From contig JAGFXS010000007.1 of NCBI GenBank assembly GCA_017861415.1, positions 1 through 17,273 on the forward strand: a DNA stretch of 17,273 nt. The letters are read 5' to 3'. This stretch comes from Bacillota bacterium (GTDB lineage: Bacteria > Bacillota > Clostridia > Oscillospirales > Oscillospiraceae). Positions 8,213-14,855 of this stretch are shown in pieces. Each line of letters opens with the position of its first letter. Position 1 is the first letter of the stretch. Both the position numbers and the translations under genes were made by a program. The notes beneath the pieces were generated by a model. That model saw nothing but the letters and a program-made list of their open reading frames with translations, ran no database searches and had not been told where the DNA came from.

Positions 8213-8344
8213 CTCGACATACTTCACCAATTTAGAGATTGTCGAGAAAAGAAAACGAGGAAGCCCGTGGAAAGGTGGAAAAACCTGTCGAACTCATTAG
8301 TTTTATGTCGATGGAAAACCCTTTTCAAACCACTTTTTATCGAA
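8213..8344 (+). promoter_or_regulatory. Cluster of Spo0A-box-like TGTCGA motifs
   Basis: The Spo0A box consensus known from Bacillus subtilis is TGTCGAA. Here TGTCGAG occurs on the minus strand at 8213-8219, TTGTCGAG at 8239-8246, a perfect TGTCGAA at 8286-8292, TGTCGAT at 8306-8312, and the one-mismatch TATCGAA at 8338-8344. Four copies of a six-base core in 100 bases is well above chance. All lie just upstream of, or within, the candidate promoter of the gene at 8389. This suggests control by the sporulation master regulator Spo0A; binding is inferred. Confidence 0.42.
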
Positions 8345-8350
8345 TAGAAT
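8322..8350 (+). promoter_or_regulatory. Candidate promoter for the DUF6514-like gene
   Basis: TTTTCA (8322-8327), a 17-base spacer and TAGAAT (8345-8350) lie 38 bases before the ATG at 8389. The weak -35 with TGTCGA motifs just upstream is what a Spo0A-activated sigma-A promoter would look like. Confidence 0.4.
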
Positions 8351-8388
8351 AAGAATACCTCACAAAAAACAGAGAAAGGTTTGAGTAT

Positions 8389-8658
8389 ATGCGGGAACTG
8401 TTGATTGGAACGAAAACAGCGCAGCCTGACAGCGAACGACCTATAACCTGTGAGTACAAAATACTGATTCAGGATATTGATACAGCGGTTACCTGTGAAG
8501 CCTACGGAATACAGGTGACCCTGCTGGAGACAGGTGAGTACGGACGTTTTTCAAACTTAACCGTGGACAGTGCAAGGATTACACAACTGGGCGATTTGCT
8601 GTACCGGAATGCGGTGACACCTTGTACCCTCCGAGATATCTTAGAAGACTGGATTTAA
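8389..8658 (+). CDS. Small DUF6514-like protein
   Basis: This 89-residue soluble acidic protein has no signal or membrane segment. The central EAYGIQVTLLETGEY and the ending NAVTPCTLRDILEDWI resemble DUF6514, a small family of Clostridia whose members keep a YGI segment and end in a P-x-H/T-L-x-D-V/I-x-E-D motif. The family has no known biochemical role. The ATG follows a weak AAAGG site 10 bases upstream. The spacer before it carries several Spo0A-box-like motifs, and the next gene, 108 bases on, is a PRK06851-type ATPase, so a sporulation-stage role is a reasonable guess. The family call rests on remembered motif style and should be checked with a profile search; the coding call is stronger. 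Confidence 0.6.
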   Translation: MRELLIGTKTAQPDSERPITCEYKILIQDIDTAVTCEAYGIQVTLLETGEYGRFSNLTVDSARITQLGDLLYRNAVTPCTLRDILEDWI

Positions 8659-8766
8659 AAGCGAGAGAGGAGGGGATTACGGAAAAAACATGATCAAAAG
8701 ACGTACCTGTTGGAGAGGTGCATCATAAGCTGGATAAAGACCAATACATAGATTGGAGGAACAGCA

Positions 8767-9852
8767 ATGGTGCAACAGGACGGGTCAATTGCCTATTTTT
8801 TGGGGGCAAATTCGGGGGATGGCTTTTTTTCACTGTATGATGAATTGATTGAGGAGAGCCGAGCAGCAGCATTTTATGTGCTGAAAGGTGGACCGGGTTG
8901 CGGAAAATCTACACTGATGAGAAAAGTAGGGCAGAAGCTGGAGGAAGCTGGCTTTGCCGTAGAGTACATCATTTGTTCGGGGGACCCAGACTCTCTGGAT
9001 GGGATCCTAATTCCGGAAAAGGCGATTGCCATGGTAGACGGCACATCGCCCCATGTGATAGAACCTTCTTACCCCGGGGCACTGGGGCATTACATCAACC
9101 TGGGGAAATATTACGATAGAAAAGCGCTGCGTAGCAGCGGTGAAGAGCTGGTAAGATTGACCAAGGCATATAAAAGTTGTTACACCCGCGCCTATCAATG
9201 TCTCCGGGCGGCGCGAGAGATTCGGAGAAAGGGAGAACAGGTTTTTCTGACCAATACCGCCATCTCTAAGGCGGAAAAGCGGGCGGATGGCATTTTGTCC
9301 CGGGAACTTCGGAAAAAGGTGGGAGGACATGGTAAGGAGGTCCGCAGATTCCTGAGTGGAATTACCTGTGAGGGAATTCTGTCCCTCCATGAAACTGTGT
9401 ACAGTCAATGTAAGCGGGTTTACGAGCTTCAAGAGAGCTGCGGCCTAGCCTCTGTCATGCTCAATCGAATCAGGGAGGGTGCCCTGGTGGCGGGATACGA
9501 TCTGGTGGTCTGCCCCTTGGGAGAAGATCCTGAAAAGCTTGCCCACATTCTGATACCGGAGCTTTCCCTTGCCTTTGTGACGACAGTAGGCGGAGAAACG
9601 CTGGGAAAAAGACCCTATCGCCGAATTCGTATGGATACCATCGCAGACCGCGAGCTGCTGAAGGAGCATCGGAGCAAGCTGCGCTTTTCCAACCGCATGG
9701 CAGACGAGTTGGTGAAGGACGGGATCCGCGAGCTTCGAGGGGCAAAGGCTTTCCATGACCAGATGGAGGCCCTCTACCATCCCCACGTAGATTTCAAAGG
9801 CGTAGATAAATTAACAGCTGAACTCACTCGGGAAATACTGTCATTTTCATAA
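8767..9852 (+). CDS. PRK06851-family P-loop ATPase of unknown function
   Basis: The 361-residue protein begins with IAYFLGANSGDGFFSLYDEL, followed by the Walker A motif GGPGCGKS at 41-48. It then shows the hallmark of the PRK06851 family, MVDGTSPHVIEP, at about 89-100, just after an aliphatic strand that supplies a Walker-B-like aspartate (Asp91). The family occurs mostly in spore-forming Firmicutes and has no established substrate. The second half (about 210-350) contains further Rossmann-like strands (YDLVVCPLGEDPEKLAHIL, LSLAFVTTVGGETLG) but no second P-loop that I can see. GGAGGA at 8755-8760 lies 6 bases before the ATG. It probably shares a transcript with the DUF6514-like gene upstream and is followed by a terminator. 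Family assignment is fairly sure; function is open. Confidence 0.8.
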   Translation: MVQQDGSIAYFLGANSGDGFFSLYDELIEESRAAAFYVLKGGPGCGKSTLMRKVGQKLEEAGFAVEYIICSGDPDSLDGILIPEKAIAMVDGTSPHVIEPSYPGALGHYINLGKYYDRKALRSSGEELVRLTKAYKSCYTRAYQCLRAAREIRRKGEQVFLTNTAISKAEKRADGILSRELRKKVGGHGKEVRRFLSGITCEGILSLHETVYSQCKRVYELQESCGLASVMLNRIREGALVAGYDLVVCPLGEDPEKLAHILIPELSLAFVTTVGGETLGKRPYRRIRMDTIADRELLKEHRSKLRFSNRMADELVKDGIRELRGAKAFHDQMEALYHPHVDFKGVDKLTAELTREILSFS

Positions 9853-9858
9853 ATGCAG

Positions 9859-9899
9859 AGAGAGAATCCTAGGTCCGCAGACGCGGCAGGATTCTCTCT
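9859..9899 (+). terminator. Probable intrinsic terminator after the PRK06851 ATPase gene
   Basis: A 12-base perfect stem, AGAGAGAATCCT (9859-9870) with AGGATTCTCTCT (9888-9899), encloses a smaller CCGC/GCGG hairpin. Only two T follow, so termination may be partial. It also lies beyond the stop of the leftward four-cysteine gene and might serve both directions. Confidence 0.6.
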
Positions 9900-9938
9900 T
9901 CGTGACACTAGTTATAAAATTTTAAGCAGTGAAGAATT

Positions 9939-10145
9939 TTACAGTTTAAAATCATCATCCTTCAGGCGACTAAAATCGGGAACCGCCGGACGAGGCGGCA
10001 CGCGTTTTAATGGGTCGTAACGAAACTTGTCACAGGAGTCCTCGGGAACCATGACCCCTTTTTTGATACAGAGGATTTTGTTGCCCGAAGGGATACCACG
10101 GCTACAGTAGCTGCACCGGGGCGGTATCTTGTTGGAAAACAGCAT
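9939..10145 (-). CDS. Small four-cysteine protein downstream of ylbJ
   Basis: This 68-residue protein starts MLFSNKIPPRCSYCSRGIP and carries four cysteines: Cys11, Cys14, Cys26 and Cys38. The pattern CxxC-x11-C-x11-C fits a small zinc or iron-sulfur site. A conserved-looking FRYDPLKRVPPRP stretch and an acidic, aromatic C terminus follow. I recall similar small proteins in Oscillospiraceae but know no function. An in-frame ATG eight codons earlier (10169) has no ribosome site, whereas GGAGGAG lies 7 bases before the ATG at 10145, so I use the latter. It begins 36 bases after the ylbJ stop and is probably co-transcribed with it. Confidence 0.7.
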   Translation of the reverse strand: MLFSNKIPPRCSYCSRGIPSGNKILCIKKGVMVPEDSCDKFRYDPLKRVPPRPAVPDFSRLKDDDFKL

Positions 10146-10181
10146 GATAGACTCCTCCAGACGGCCCAAATGCCGAAATGC

Positions 10182-11354
10182 TCAATGTCTGTTCTCATTA
10201 TACTGCAAGGGCAGACCACTCACAAGCACTTTTTTCCGCCGGTGGAAGAGGATGATTACACCCGAAAGGCCCCAAAGGGCCACAAGCTCTTGATGAAGCA
10301 GGGCGAGCAGGGGAGTGCTTCCAAGGAGGGTTGCCTCCAGAAAGGCCGGAGCCGGGGTAATGCCTGCGGGCAGGAGAACGGGAGCCAAGACGGCGGTAAG
10401 GCAAGCCGCTAACAGGCCATGGAGGAGTTTTCCTGTAAAATATGGGGCGCGGCTGTCTGTCAGACGGTCCAAAAAAGGGAGAGATTGGCAGTGGACCGAC
10501 AGCCCGCCCCAGCCCATGATGAAGGAAGCCACAGGGAGCGCCAGCGGAGTGGCGCCCACTTCGGACAGGGAGCAGACCCCGGTGGAGAGTTCAAAGATTC
10601 CAATGAGTAGGCTTTGGCAGAGGGCAGGAGACAAAATATCCGGAAATAGGCCAGAAAGAAACCCTGCCGCCATGGGCAGCAGACCTGAAGTCTGCATCAG
10701 GCGAATCAGTACGGTAAAAAGAATGACAAAGGCGCAAACATTCAAGGTTGATGTGAAGGAATCCCTCACGCTGTTGGGGAATTCCTGCGAAAAGCTGGCA
10801 GAATGATTGGGCAAAGGCAGGGGTGTGGCCTTTGTGCTCATCTCTGTGTTGCGGCGGGGACGATAGATCAGCCCCACCAGTAAGGCGGCGGCCCAATGAG
10901 TACAAAGCAGAAAAAAACCCGCTTCTTTGGAGGCGAAAACGCCTACCCCCGCTACACTGAGAAGGAAGCCAGGGCCGCAGAGATTGCAGAAGGCGGACAG
11001 CCGTCGGGCCTCCTCCCAACTGCACTCACCCGCCTCCCGGAGCATAGCGGCGGTGCGCAGTCCCACGGGATAGCCGCCCACCAAGCCCAGGAGCAGGGGC
11101 GCGGCGCAGGTTCCACGCATTCGGAAAAGGGGGGCCATCAGGGGGCCCAGAACTCGTCCCGCGGAATGGGACAGCCCCAGGCTGATGAACAGGGAGGAGA
11201 ATACGAAAAAGGGAAAGAGAGAGGGGATGATGACCTCTGTGCAGATGGCAAGGCCCTCTCTGGCGGCCGTCGCACTCTCTTGAGGGTAGCGAATCAGCAA
11301 AGCGCCGAAGCCCAGAAGGAGCAGGGCGGGAAGCGGACGAAGGAACTTCCTCAT
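10182..11354 (-). CDS. ylbJ: Sporulation integral membrane protein YlbJ
   Basis: This 390-residue, very hydrophobic protein is the YlbJ type of nucleoside-recognition/gate-domain membrane protein. SLFPFFVFSSLFISLGLS and LLLGLVGGYPVGLRTAAMLR in the first half, and CAFVILFTVLIRLMQTSGLL with FIMGWGGLSVHCQSL in the second, mark two gate-like repeats with about eight to ten membrane segments. In B. subtilis YlbJ is a sigma-E-controlled mother-cell protein needed for heat-resistant spores; its transported substrate is not established. The open frame could begin at 11450, but an in-frame ATG at 11354 has GGAGG 8 bases upstream and gives the normal N terminus MRKFLRPLPALLLLGFGALL, so I start there. 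A TATACT lies at 11423-11428, without a convincing -35. The small four-cysteine gene follows. Confidence 0.88.
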   Translation of the reverse strand: MRKFLRPLPALLLLGFGALLIRYPQESATAAREGLAICTEVIIPSLFPFFVFSSLFISLGLSHSAGRVLGPLMAPLFRMRGTCAAPLLLGLVGGYPVGLRTAAMLREAGECSWEEARRLSAFCNLCGPGFLLSVAGVGVFASKEAGFFLLCTHWAAALLVGLIYRPRRNTEMSTKATPLPLPNHSASFSQEFPNSVRDSFTSTLNVCAFVILFTVLIRLMQTSGLLPMAAGFLSGLFPDILSPALCQSLLIGIFELSTGVCSLSEVGATPLALPVASFIMGWGGLSVHCQSLPFLDRLTDSRAPYFTGKLLHGLLAACLTAVLAPVLLPAGITPAPAFLEATLLGSTPLLALLHQELVALWGLSGVIILFHRRKKVLVSGLPLQYNENRH

Positions 11355-11532
11355 GGCAGGCACCTCCAATGGGAAATGCTTATGCTGCAGGGGGAAAAAT
11401 ATTGCATGTCCCCATGGGGCATAGTATAATGTTTCTCGTATGCTGCCCATGACAAAAGGATAAGCTTAGCCCTTTGCTGAGGGTTTCTGTGAGGGAAGTT
11501 CGGGCAGGGAAATAAAGAAACGGAGAAAATCC

Positions 11533-12537
11533 ATGAAACGGATTCTGTATTTTGTGCCTGTGCTGCTTCTGCTGTTATCAGTCTCCGGCTGCGGAGAGAC
11601 TGCCCAAAATCAGGGCGTTACCAGAACCAGCTATATGCTGGATACCGTAATTAATATTACCCTATACGGCGGGGAAGAGGCTAACAATGAGGAACTTTTA
11701 ACCCAGACCATGGAGGAGATCAATCGGCTGGAAAACCTGCTCAGTGTGGAGCGGGCGGGCAGCGATTTGGACCGGCTGGCAAAGGCGGCGGGTTTGGATT
11801 GGGTGGAGATATCCCCGGAATGCGAAGAAGTGCTGACAAAGGCCAAGGAATATTGGACCCTATCCGGAGGCTATTTTGACGTGACCACCGGCCCACTCAT
11901 TGATCTTTGGAACATTCGGGACGGTACCGGGCACTACCCCACGGAAGAGGAACTGTCAAATACCATGCCCCTTGTCTCCTCGGAATGGCTGCTGGTAGAG
12001 GATGGACGAGCCTTTCTCTCCCATCAGGGAATGAAGGCCAATCTGGGCGCCATCGCCAAGGGCTACATTGCAGATAAAGTGAAGGAATTTCTCTTGGAGC
12101 GGGGCGTAGAGCACGCCATCATCGATCTGGGTCGCAACATTCTTCTGATTAACGGAAGGCCCGACGGAACCAATTTCCGCATCGGCGTGCAGGACCCCTT
12201 TGATACAGAGGGCAGTGCACGGTATGTGTTGTCTGCTACGGGGAAAAGCGTGGTGACGGCGGGAGTCTATGAGCGGTATTTTATGTACGAGGGCGTGCGC
12301 TATCATCACATTATGGATCCCTTCACCGGGTTCCCTGCAAACCGGGGGCTTGCCTCAGTGACCATCGTCTCTGATAATTCTGCCCAGGGCGATGCCCTAA
12401 CCACCACCTGTCTGCTGCTGGGGCCCGAGGATGGGCTGGCGCTGGTGGAGTCCATACCCGGCGTGGAAGGGCTTTTCATTGGCGAAGATGGTGAGGAATG
12501 GTTCAGCAGCGGTTTTGAGGCCTATCTGGCGGAATAA
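11533..12537 (+). CDS. apbE: ApbE-family FAD:protein FMN transferase, lipoprotein
   Basis: The 334-residue protein attaches FMN from FAD to threonine in target proteins such as Rnf/Nqr subunits or extracytoplasmic flavoproteins. It has a lipoprotein signal peptide (residues 1-19) with the lipobox VSGC, so Cys20 would be lipidated and the enzyme faces outwards. Family motifs are present: MKANLGAIAKGY (167-178), the glycine loop DLGRN (198-202), HHIMDPFTG (258-266), and the metal-binding segment DALTTT (287-292). The loop normally reads GGN; here the middle residue is Arg201, a possibly tolerated change. A GGAG site precedes the ATG by 9 bases. It diverges from ylbJ and stands alone, with no flavoprotein partner gene in the window. 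A strong bidirectional terminator follows. Confidence 0.92.
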   Translation: MKRILYFVPVLLLLLSVSGCGETAQNQGVTRTSYMLDTVINITLYGGEEANNEELLTQTMEEINRLENLLSVERAGSDLDRLAKAAGLDWVEISPECEEVLTKAKEYWTLSGGYFDVTTGPLIDLWNIRDGTGHYPTEEELSNTMPLVSSEWLLVEDGRAFLSHQGMKANLGAIAKGYIADKVKEFLLERGVEHAIIDLGRNILLINGRPDGTNFRIGVQDPFDTEGSARYVLSATGKSVVTAGVYERYFMYEGVRYHHIMDPFTGFPANRGLASVTIVSDNSAQGDALTTTCLLLGPEDGLALVESIPGVEGLFIGEDGEEWFSSGFEAYLAE

Positions 12538-12544
12538 AGAACAA

Positions 12545-12594
12545 AAAACACCCATGATTTACAGGACGCTATGCCTGTGAACCATGGGTGTTTT
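12545..12594 (+). terminator. Bidirectional terminator between apbE and the recombinase-spoVT gene
   Basis: A 21-base stem with one mismatch and one wobble runs from AAAACACCCATG (12545-12556) to CATGGGTGTTTT (12583-12594) around an 8-base loop. It has T-tracts both ways: TTTT on the plus strand, and TTTTTTGTTC on the minus strand. It ends 8 bases before the stop of the leftward gene, as expected for the native 3' end of spoVT. Confidence 0.92.
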
Positions 12595-12601
12595 CGGTGG
12601 G

Positions 12602-13054
12602 TTAGGCCTCCATGTGCTTCCCCAGAAAGCCGGCAATGGTTTGCGCCAGCTTCACCTCAATTTCATCGGAGTTGAGGTTGTCGCGGGGGCCGCAGAAGAT
12701 CACACAGCCCATGGGGTCGCTGTCGGTGAGGATAGGGGCCGCGGTTTCCAGAAAGAAGCCGTCGGACTCCTCGCAGACGGCGACGGGGGCGTTATCTCGA
12801 TGGTGCTGATAGATCTGCCGTCCCTCCATAATTTGCTCCAGCTGGGGAGAGATGCGCTTGTCGGTGAGCGCGCGCTTGGCACTTCCGGCCACGGCGATGC
12901 AGTTGTCCCGGTCGGTGATGACCACGGTGCGGCCAGTGGTCTTGTGGAGGGTATCGCAGAGCTGGGCGGCGAATTCCCCAAGACCGCTCATCAAGGAATA
13001 TTTCTTAAAGATGACGCCGCCTTCTTTGTCTGTATAGATTTCCAGCGGGTCACC
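12602..13054 (-). pseudogene. spoVT: 3' part of spoVT (codons about 31-180), lacking the AbrB-domain start
   Basis: The last 150 codons of the fused frame match SpoVT from its residue 31 to the end. The remembered B. subtilis protein reads GDPLEIFVDRDGEVILKKYS at this point. Later landmarks also agree: a GRTVVITDRDNCIAVAGSAK segment, AAPILTDSDPMGCVIF and the ending AGFLGKHMEA. Intact SpoVT is about 178 residues: an AbrB-type DNA-binding domain with the RRIDDLGRVVIPKEIRRT core, and a GAF-like sensor domain. SpoVT is made late in the forespore under sigma G and tunes sigma-G genes. Only the second AbrB strand and the GAF domain remain, so alone this piece cannot bind DNA as SpoVT does. It has no promoter of its own, and the native terminator follows. 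It may be a reversible disruption rather than a dead gene. Confidence 0.88.
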
Positions 13055-14806
13055 ACTGCTGATAACATTGATTTCAAAAACTTTGTCCACCCGGCGGATG
13101 CTGGACTGAACGAGGCTTTCCTGTAAGCTGTCCATGATATCAGACTCAAAAGTTGCAGGCACTGCTCCCTTTGACATGGCGGCGCTGACAGCTTCCTCCA
13201 GGGAAGCCTGTCGGGGTGTACATCGAAGTAGGCTGTCAATGTCGGCTTTAAGCCTGATATCCACATGACTCTCAAAGATGCGGATTTCGTCAACAATTAG
13301 CTCAATGTCCGTTTTCGCCAGAGAAGGCTTGGTAAGGATATCATCAAAAACCGACAGGACGGTTTTTGCCTTCCGATTCGACTGTGCAATGGCATTGTTT
13401 TTCTGGATGGCTAGGGTCAACTGGTTCTTCAGTCCTTCCATGCGGAGAGAGAGTTCCTCCTCGATTTCGCCATAGATTTCATCCAGCTGCCCCTGCCGCC
13501 CGGGATGAAGGGTAAGTTCCCGGATCTTCTGCTTCTTGGTGGATTTGAGCTGCTGCTTGACCTCCTCCAGTTCCTTTTCAAGGAGGTCTACCAGACTCCG
13601 GTTCTGGGCCAGAGAGGAGGGGGATTCATCAATGGTTTTCTGCAGGGCCGACACCATGTCTGAGGCATTGTCCCGCACCAGTCGGATATACCGCTTTAAA
13701 AGGTCATCCAGCAGATCCACCCGGATATGGTGGGAGGAACAACCGGCGGTGCCCCGGCGGTGGTAGGTTCCGCAGGTGTAGGCCGGTTTGAGATCTGGGC
13801 GGCTCATGGAGAACATGGGGGCGCCGCAGTCCCCGCACCGAAGCAATCCCGAATAATTATTTTCGTATTTCTTTACCCCGCGATAATTGCTTTTGGTGCG
13901 CAGCTTCATCTGCTCCTGCGTTTTGGTAAACTGCTGCTCCGTAATAATGGCGGGGTGGTGGTTTTCAAAGACAAACTGCTCCGCATTCTCGGTTTTGCGG
14001 TCGCTGCCATTGATTTTGGTGCGCTGGTATTTATGCTGGCGCAGGGTGCCTATATAAAAATCATTGGTTAGGATTCCCTGTACAGTGGCAATACTCCACT
14101 GGGGCTTGGCCTCGCGTCTGACGGTTTCTCCCGCCGCTAGGCGGCGTTCGTTTTCCAGGGTTCGCGGCGTGGGAATGGCCTGCTCCGTAAGCCAATTGGC
14201 GATTTTTTTGTATCCCCAGCCATCGAGATATAGCTCATAGACTTTTAGGACAATGGCGGCCGCGGTTTCTTCTACCTCAATGGTTTTGGCCGACCAATTT
14301 TTCACATAATAACCATAGGGTACGGCGCAAAGCCAATTGCCACTCTGCTGACGGTGAGACACAATGCTGCGTACCTTCTTGGAGGTATCGGTGACCGGCA
14401 TTTCGTTCAGAAGAAAGCGAAACTGAATTTGCAGCCACTCATCCTCAGTGGGATAATCAATGTTGTCTCCTATGGAGATGATCCTCACGCCGGCATCCCG
14501 CAGGTCTTCTAGCTCTACCAGACCGCGGGAATTGCGGCGGGCAAACCGGGAGAAATCTTTAACCATTAGGATAGCTGCGTCACCCGCCATCAGTCTGCGG
14601 CGCATGGTCTGATATGCGGGGCGCTGCTCGAAGGTGTAGCCAGAGCGGTCACGATCCTGAAACAGCTCCAGCGCTGCGCCGGGGAAGTTCCGCTTTGCGT
14701 AATCTGTAATGATGGCGCACTGGTGCTCAATGGAAGTATTGTCTTTATCCAGTTCCTCATCCACGGAGATACGTGCATAGCCATAAACTGTCAATGTTAT
14801 CACCAC
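12602..14806 (-). CDS. Large serine recombinase fused in frame to the C-terminal part of SpoVT
   Basis: One 734-residue frame holds two proteins. Residues 1-584 are a complete large serine recombinase. The catalytic domain has ARIS with Ser14, SIEHQ, a DRDRSGYTFEQRPAY segment and KDFSRFARR; the recombinase domain covers about 160-300. A zinc ribbon uses Cys324, Cys327, Cys345 and Cys356, and is followed by a coiled coil (about 380-470) and a typical closing segment, IELIVDEIRIFESHVDIRLK. Residues 585-734 are the end of SpoVT: GDPLEIYTDKEGGVIFKKYS, then the GAF-like domain ending AGFLGKHMEA. The AbrB start of SpoVT is absent. Known large serine recombinases end near 500-580 residues, so the tail is extra. 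The start is a GTG at 14806 with no Shine-Dalgarno, behind a good promoter. The simplest reading is a recombinase at the edge of an integrated element that crossed into spoVT. Confidence 0.93.
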   Translation of the reverse strand: MVITLTVYGYARISVDEELDKDNTSIEHQCAIITDYAKRNFPGAALELFQDRDRSGYTFEQRPAYQTMRRRLMAGDAAILMVKDFSRFARRNSRGLVELEDLRDAGVRIISIGDNIDYPTEDEWLQIQFRFLLNEMPVTDTSKKVRSIVSHRQQSGNWLCAVPYGYYVKNWSAKTIEVEETAAAIVLKVYELYLDGWGYKKIANWLTEQAIPTPRTLENERRLAAGETVRREAKPQWSIATVQGILTNDFYIGTLRQHKYQRTKINGSDRKTENAEQFVFENHHPAIITEQQFTKTQEQMKLRTKSNYRGVKKYENNYSGLLRCGDCGAPMFSMSRPDLKPAYTCGTYHRRGTAGCSSHHIRVDLLDDLLKRYIRLVRDNASDMVSALQKTIDESPSSLAQNRSLVDLLEKELEEVKQQLKSTKKQKIRELTLHPGRQGQLDEIYGEIEEELSLRMEGLKNQLTLAIQKNNAIAQSNRKAKTVLSVFDDILTKPSLAKTDIELIVDEIRIFESHVDIRLKADIDSLLRCTPRQASLEEAVSAAMSKGAVPATFESDIMDSLQESLVQSSIRRVDKVFEINVISSGDPLEIYTDKEGGVIFKKYSLMSGLGEFAAQLCDTLHKTTGRTVVITDRDNCIAVAGSAKRALTDKRISPQLEQIMEGRQIYQHHRDNAPVAVCEESDGFFLETAAPILTDSDPMGCVIFCGPRDNLNSDEIEVKLAQTIAGFLGKHMEA
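13035..13075 (-). other. Probable attachment-site junction (recombinase/spoVT boundary)
   Basis: Similarity to SpoVT begins sharply at codon 585 (13052-13054), where INVISS gives way to GDPLEI. In SpoVT the matching position is preceded by LRIRE. The crossover core of a serine integrase should therefore lie at or shortly downstream of 13054 on the minus strand, around GGTGACCCGCTGGAAAT. The partner site is not in the window, so the exact core cannot be fixed. Confidence 0.5.
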
Positions 14807-14826
14807 TAAAATATAATATAATTAAC

Positions 14827-14855
14827 ATTGTAAAACGGTGCGGGCGGAAAGTCAA
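14827..14855 (-). promoter_or_regulatory. Promoter of the recombinase gene
   Basis: On the minus strand TTGACT (14850-14855) is followed after 17 bases by TACAAT (14827-14832), each a 5 of 6 match. Transcription would start about 15 bases before the GTG at 14806, leaving a very short AT-rich leader with no ribosome site. Confidence 0.6.

Larger units (their letters stand above)
7901..8388 (+). other. 488-base divergent spacer
   Basis: This spacer lies between the leftward folding-factor gene and the rightward DUF6514-like gene. It holds the minus-strand promoter at 7988-8016, and a cluster of TGTCGA motifs with a candidate plus-strand promoter between 8213 and 8350. The stretch 8017-8212 shows no convincing gene. 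An open frame at 8108-8347 has no ribosome site, lies over the regulatory motifs and resembles nothing I know. The unusual length fits a control region for the rightward genes. Confidence 0.5.

Noticed and set aside
8108..8347. 79-codon open frame in the spacer before the DUF6514-like gene
   Set aside because: No ribosome site, no recognisable similarity, biased basic composition, and it covers the TGTCGA motifs and a promoter -35.
8659..8766. 12-codon frame (MIKRRTCWRGAS) between the DUF6514-like and PRK06851 genes
   Set aside because: The ribosome-like GGAGGGG is 14 bases away and the frame is too short to support as a gene.
11410..11419. CCCCATGGGG palindrome between ylbJ and apbE as an operator
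   Set aside because: It is only ten bases, does not extend symmetrically, and no regulator is suggested by the context.
10896..11429. Long plus-strand frame opposite ylbJ
   Set aside because: It is glutamate, glycine and glutamine rich, as expected from the reverse of a hydrophobic membrane-protein gene, and ylbJ on the other strand is clear.
12602..14806. Sequencing frameshift or misassembly as the cause of the recombinase-SpoVT fusion
   Set aside because: Both parts are intact in one frame with no local irregularity, and the joint lies where an element boundary is plausible; it cannot be fully excluded without reads.
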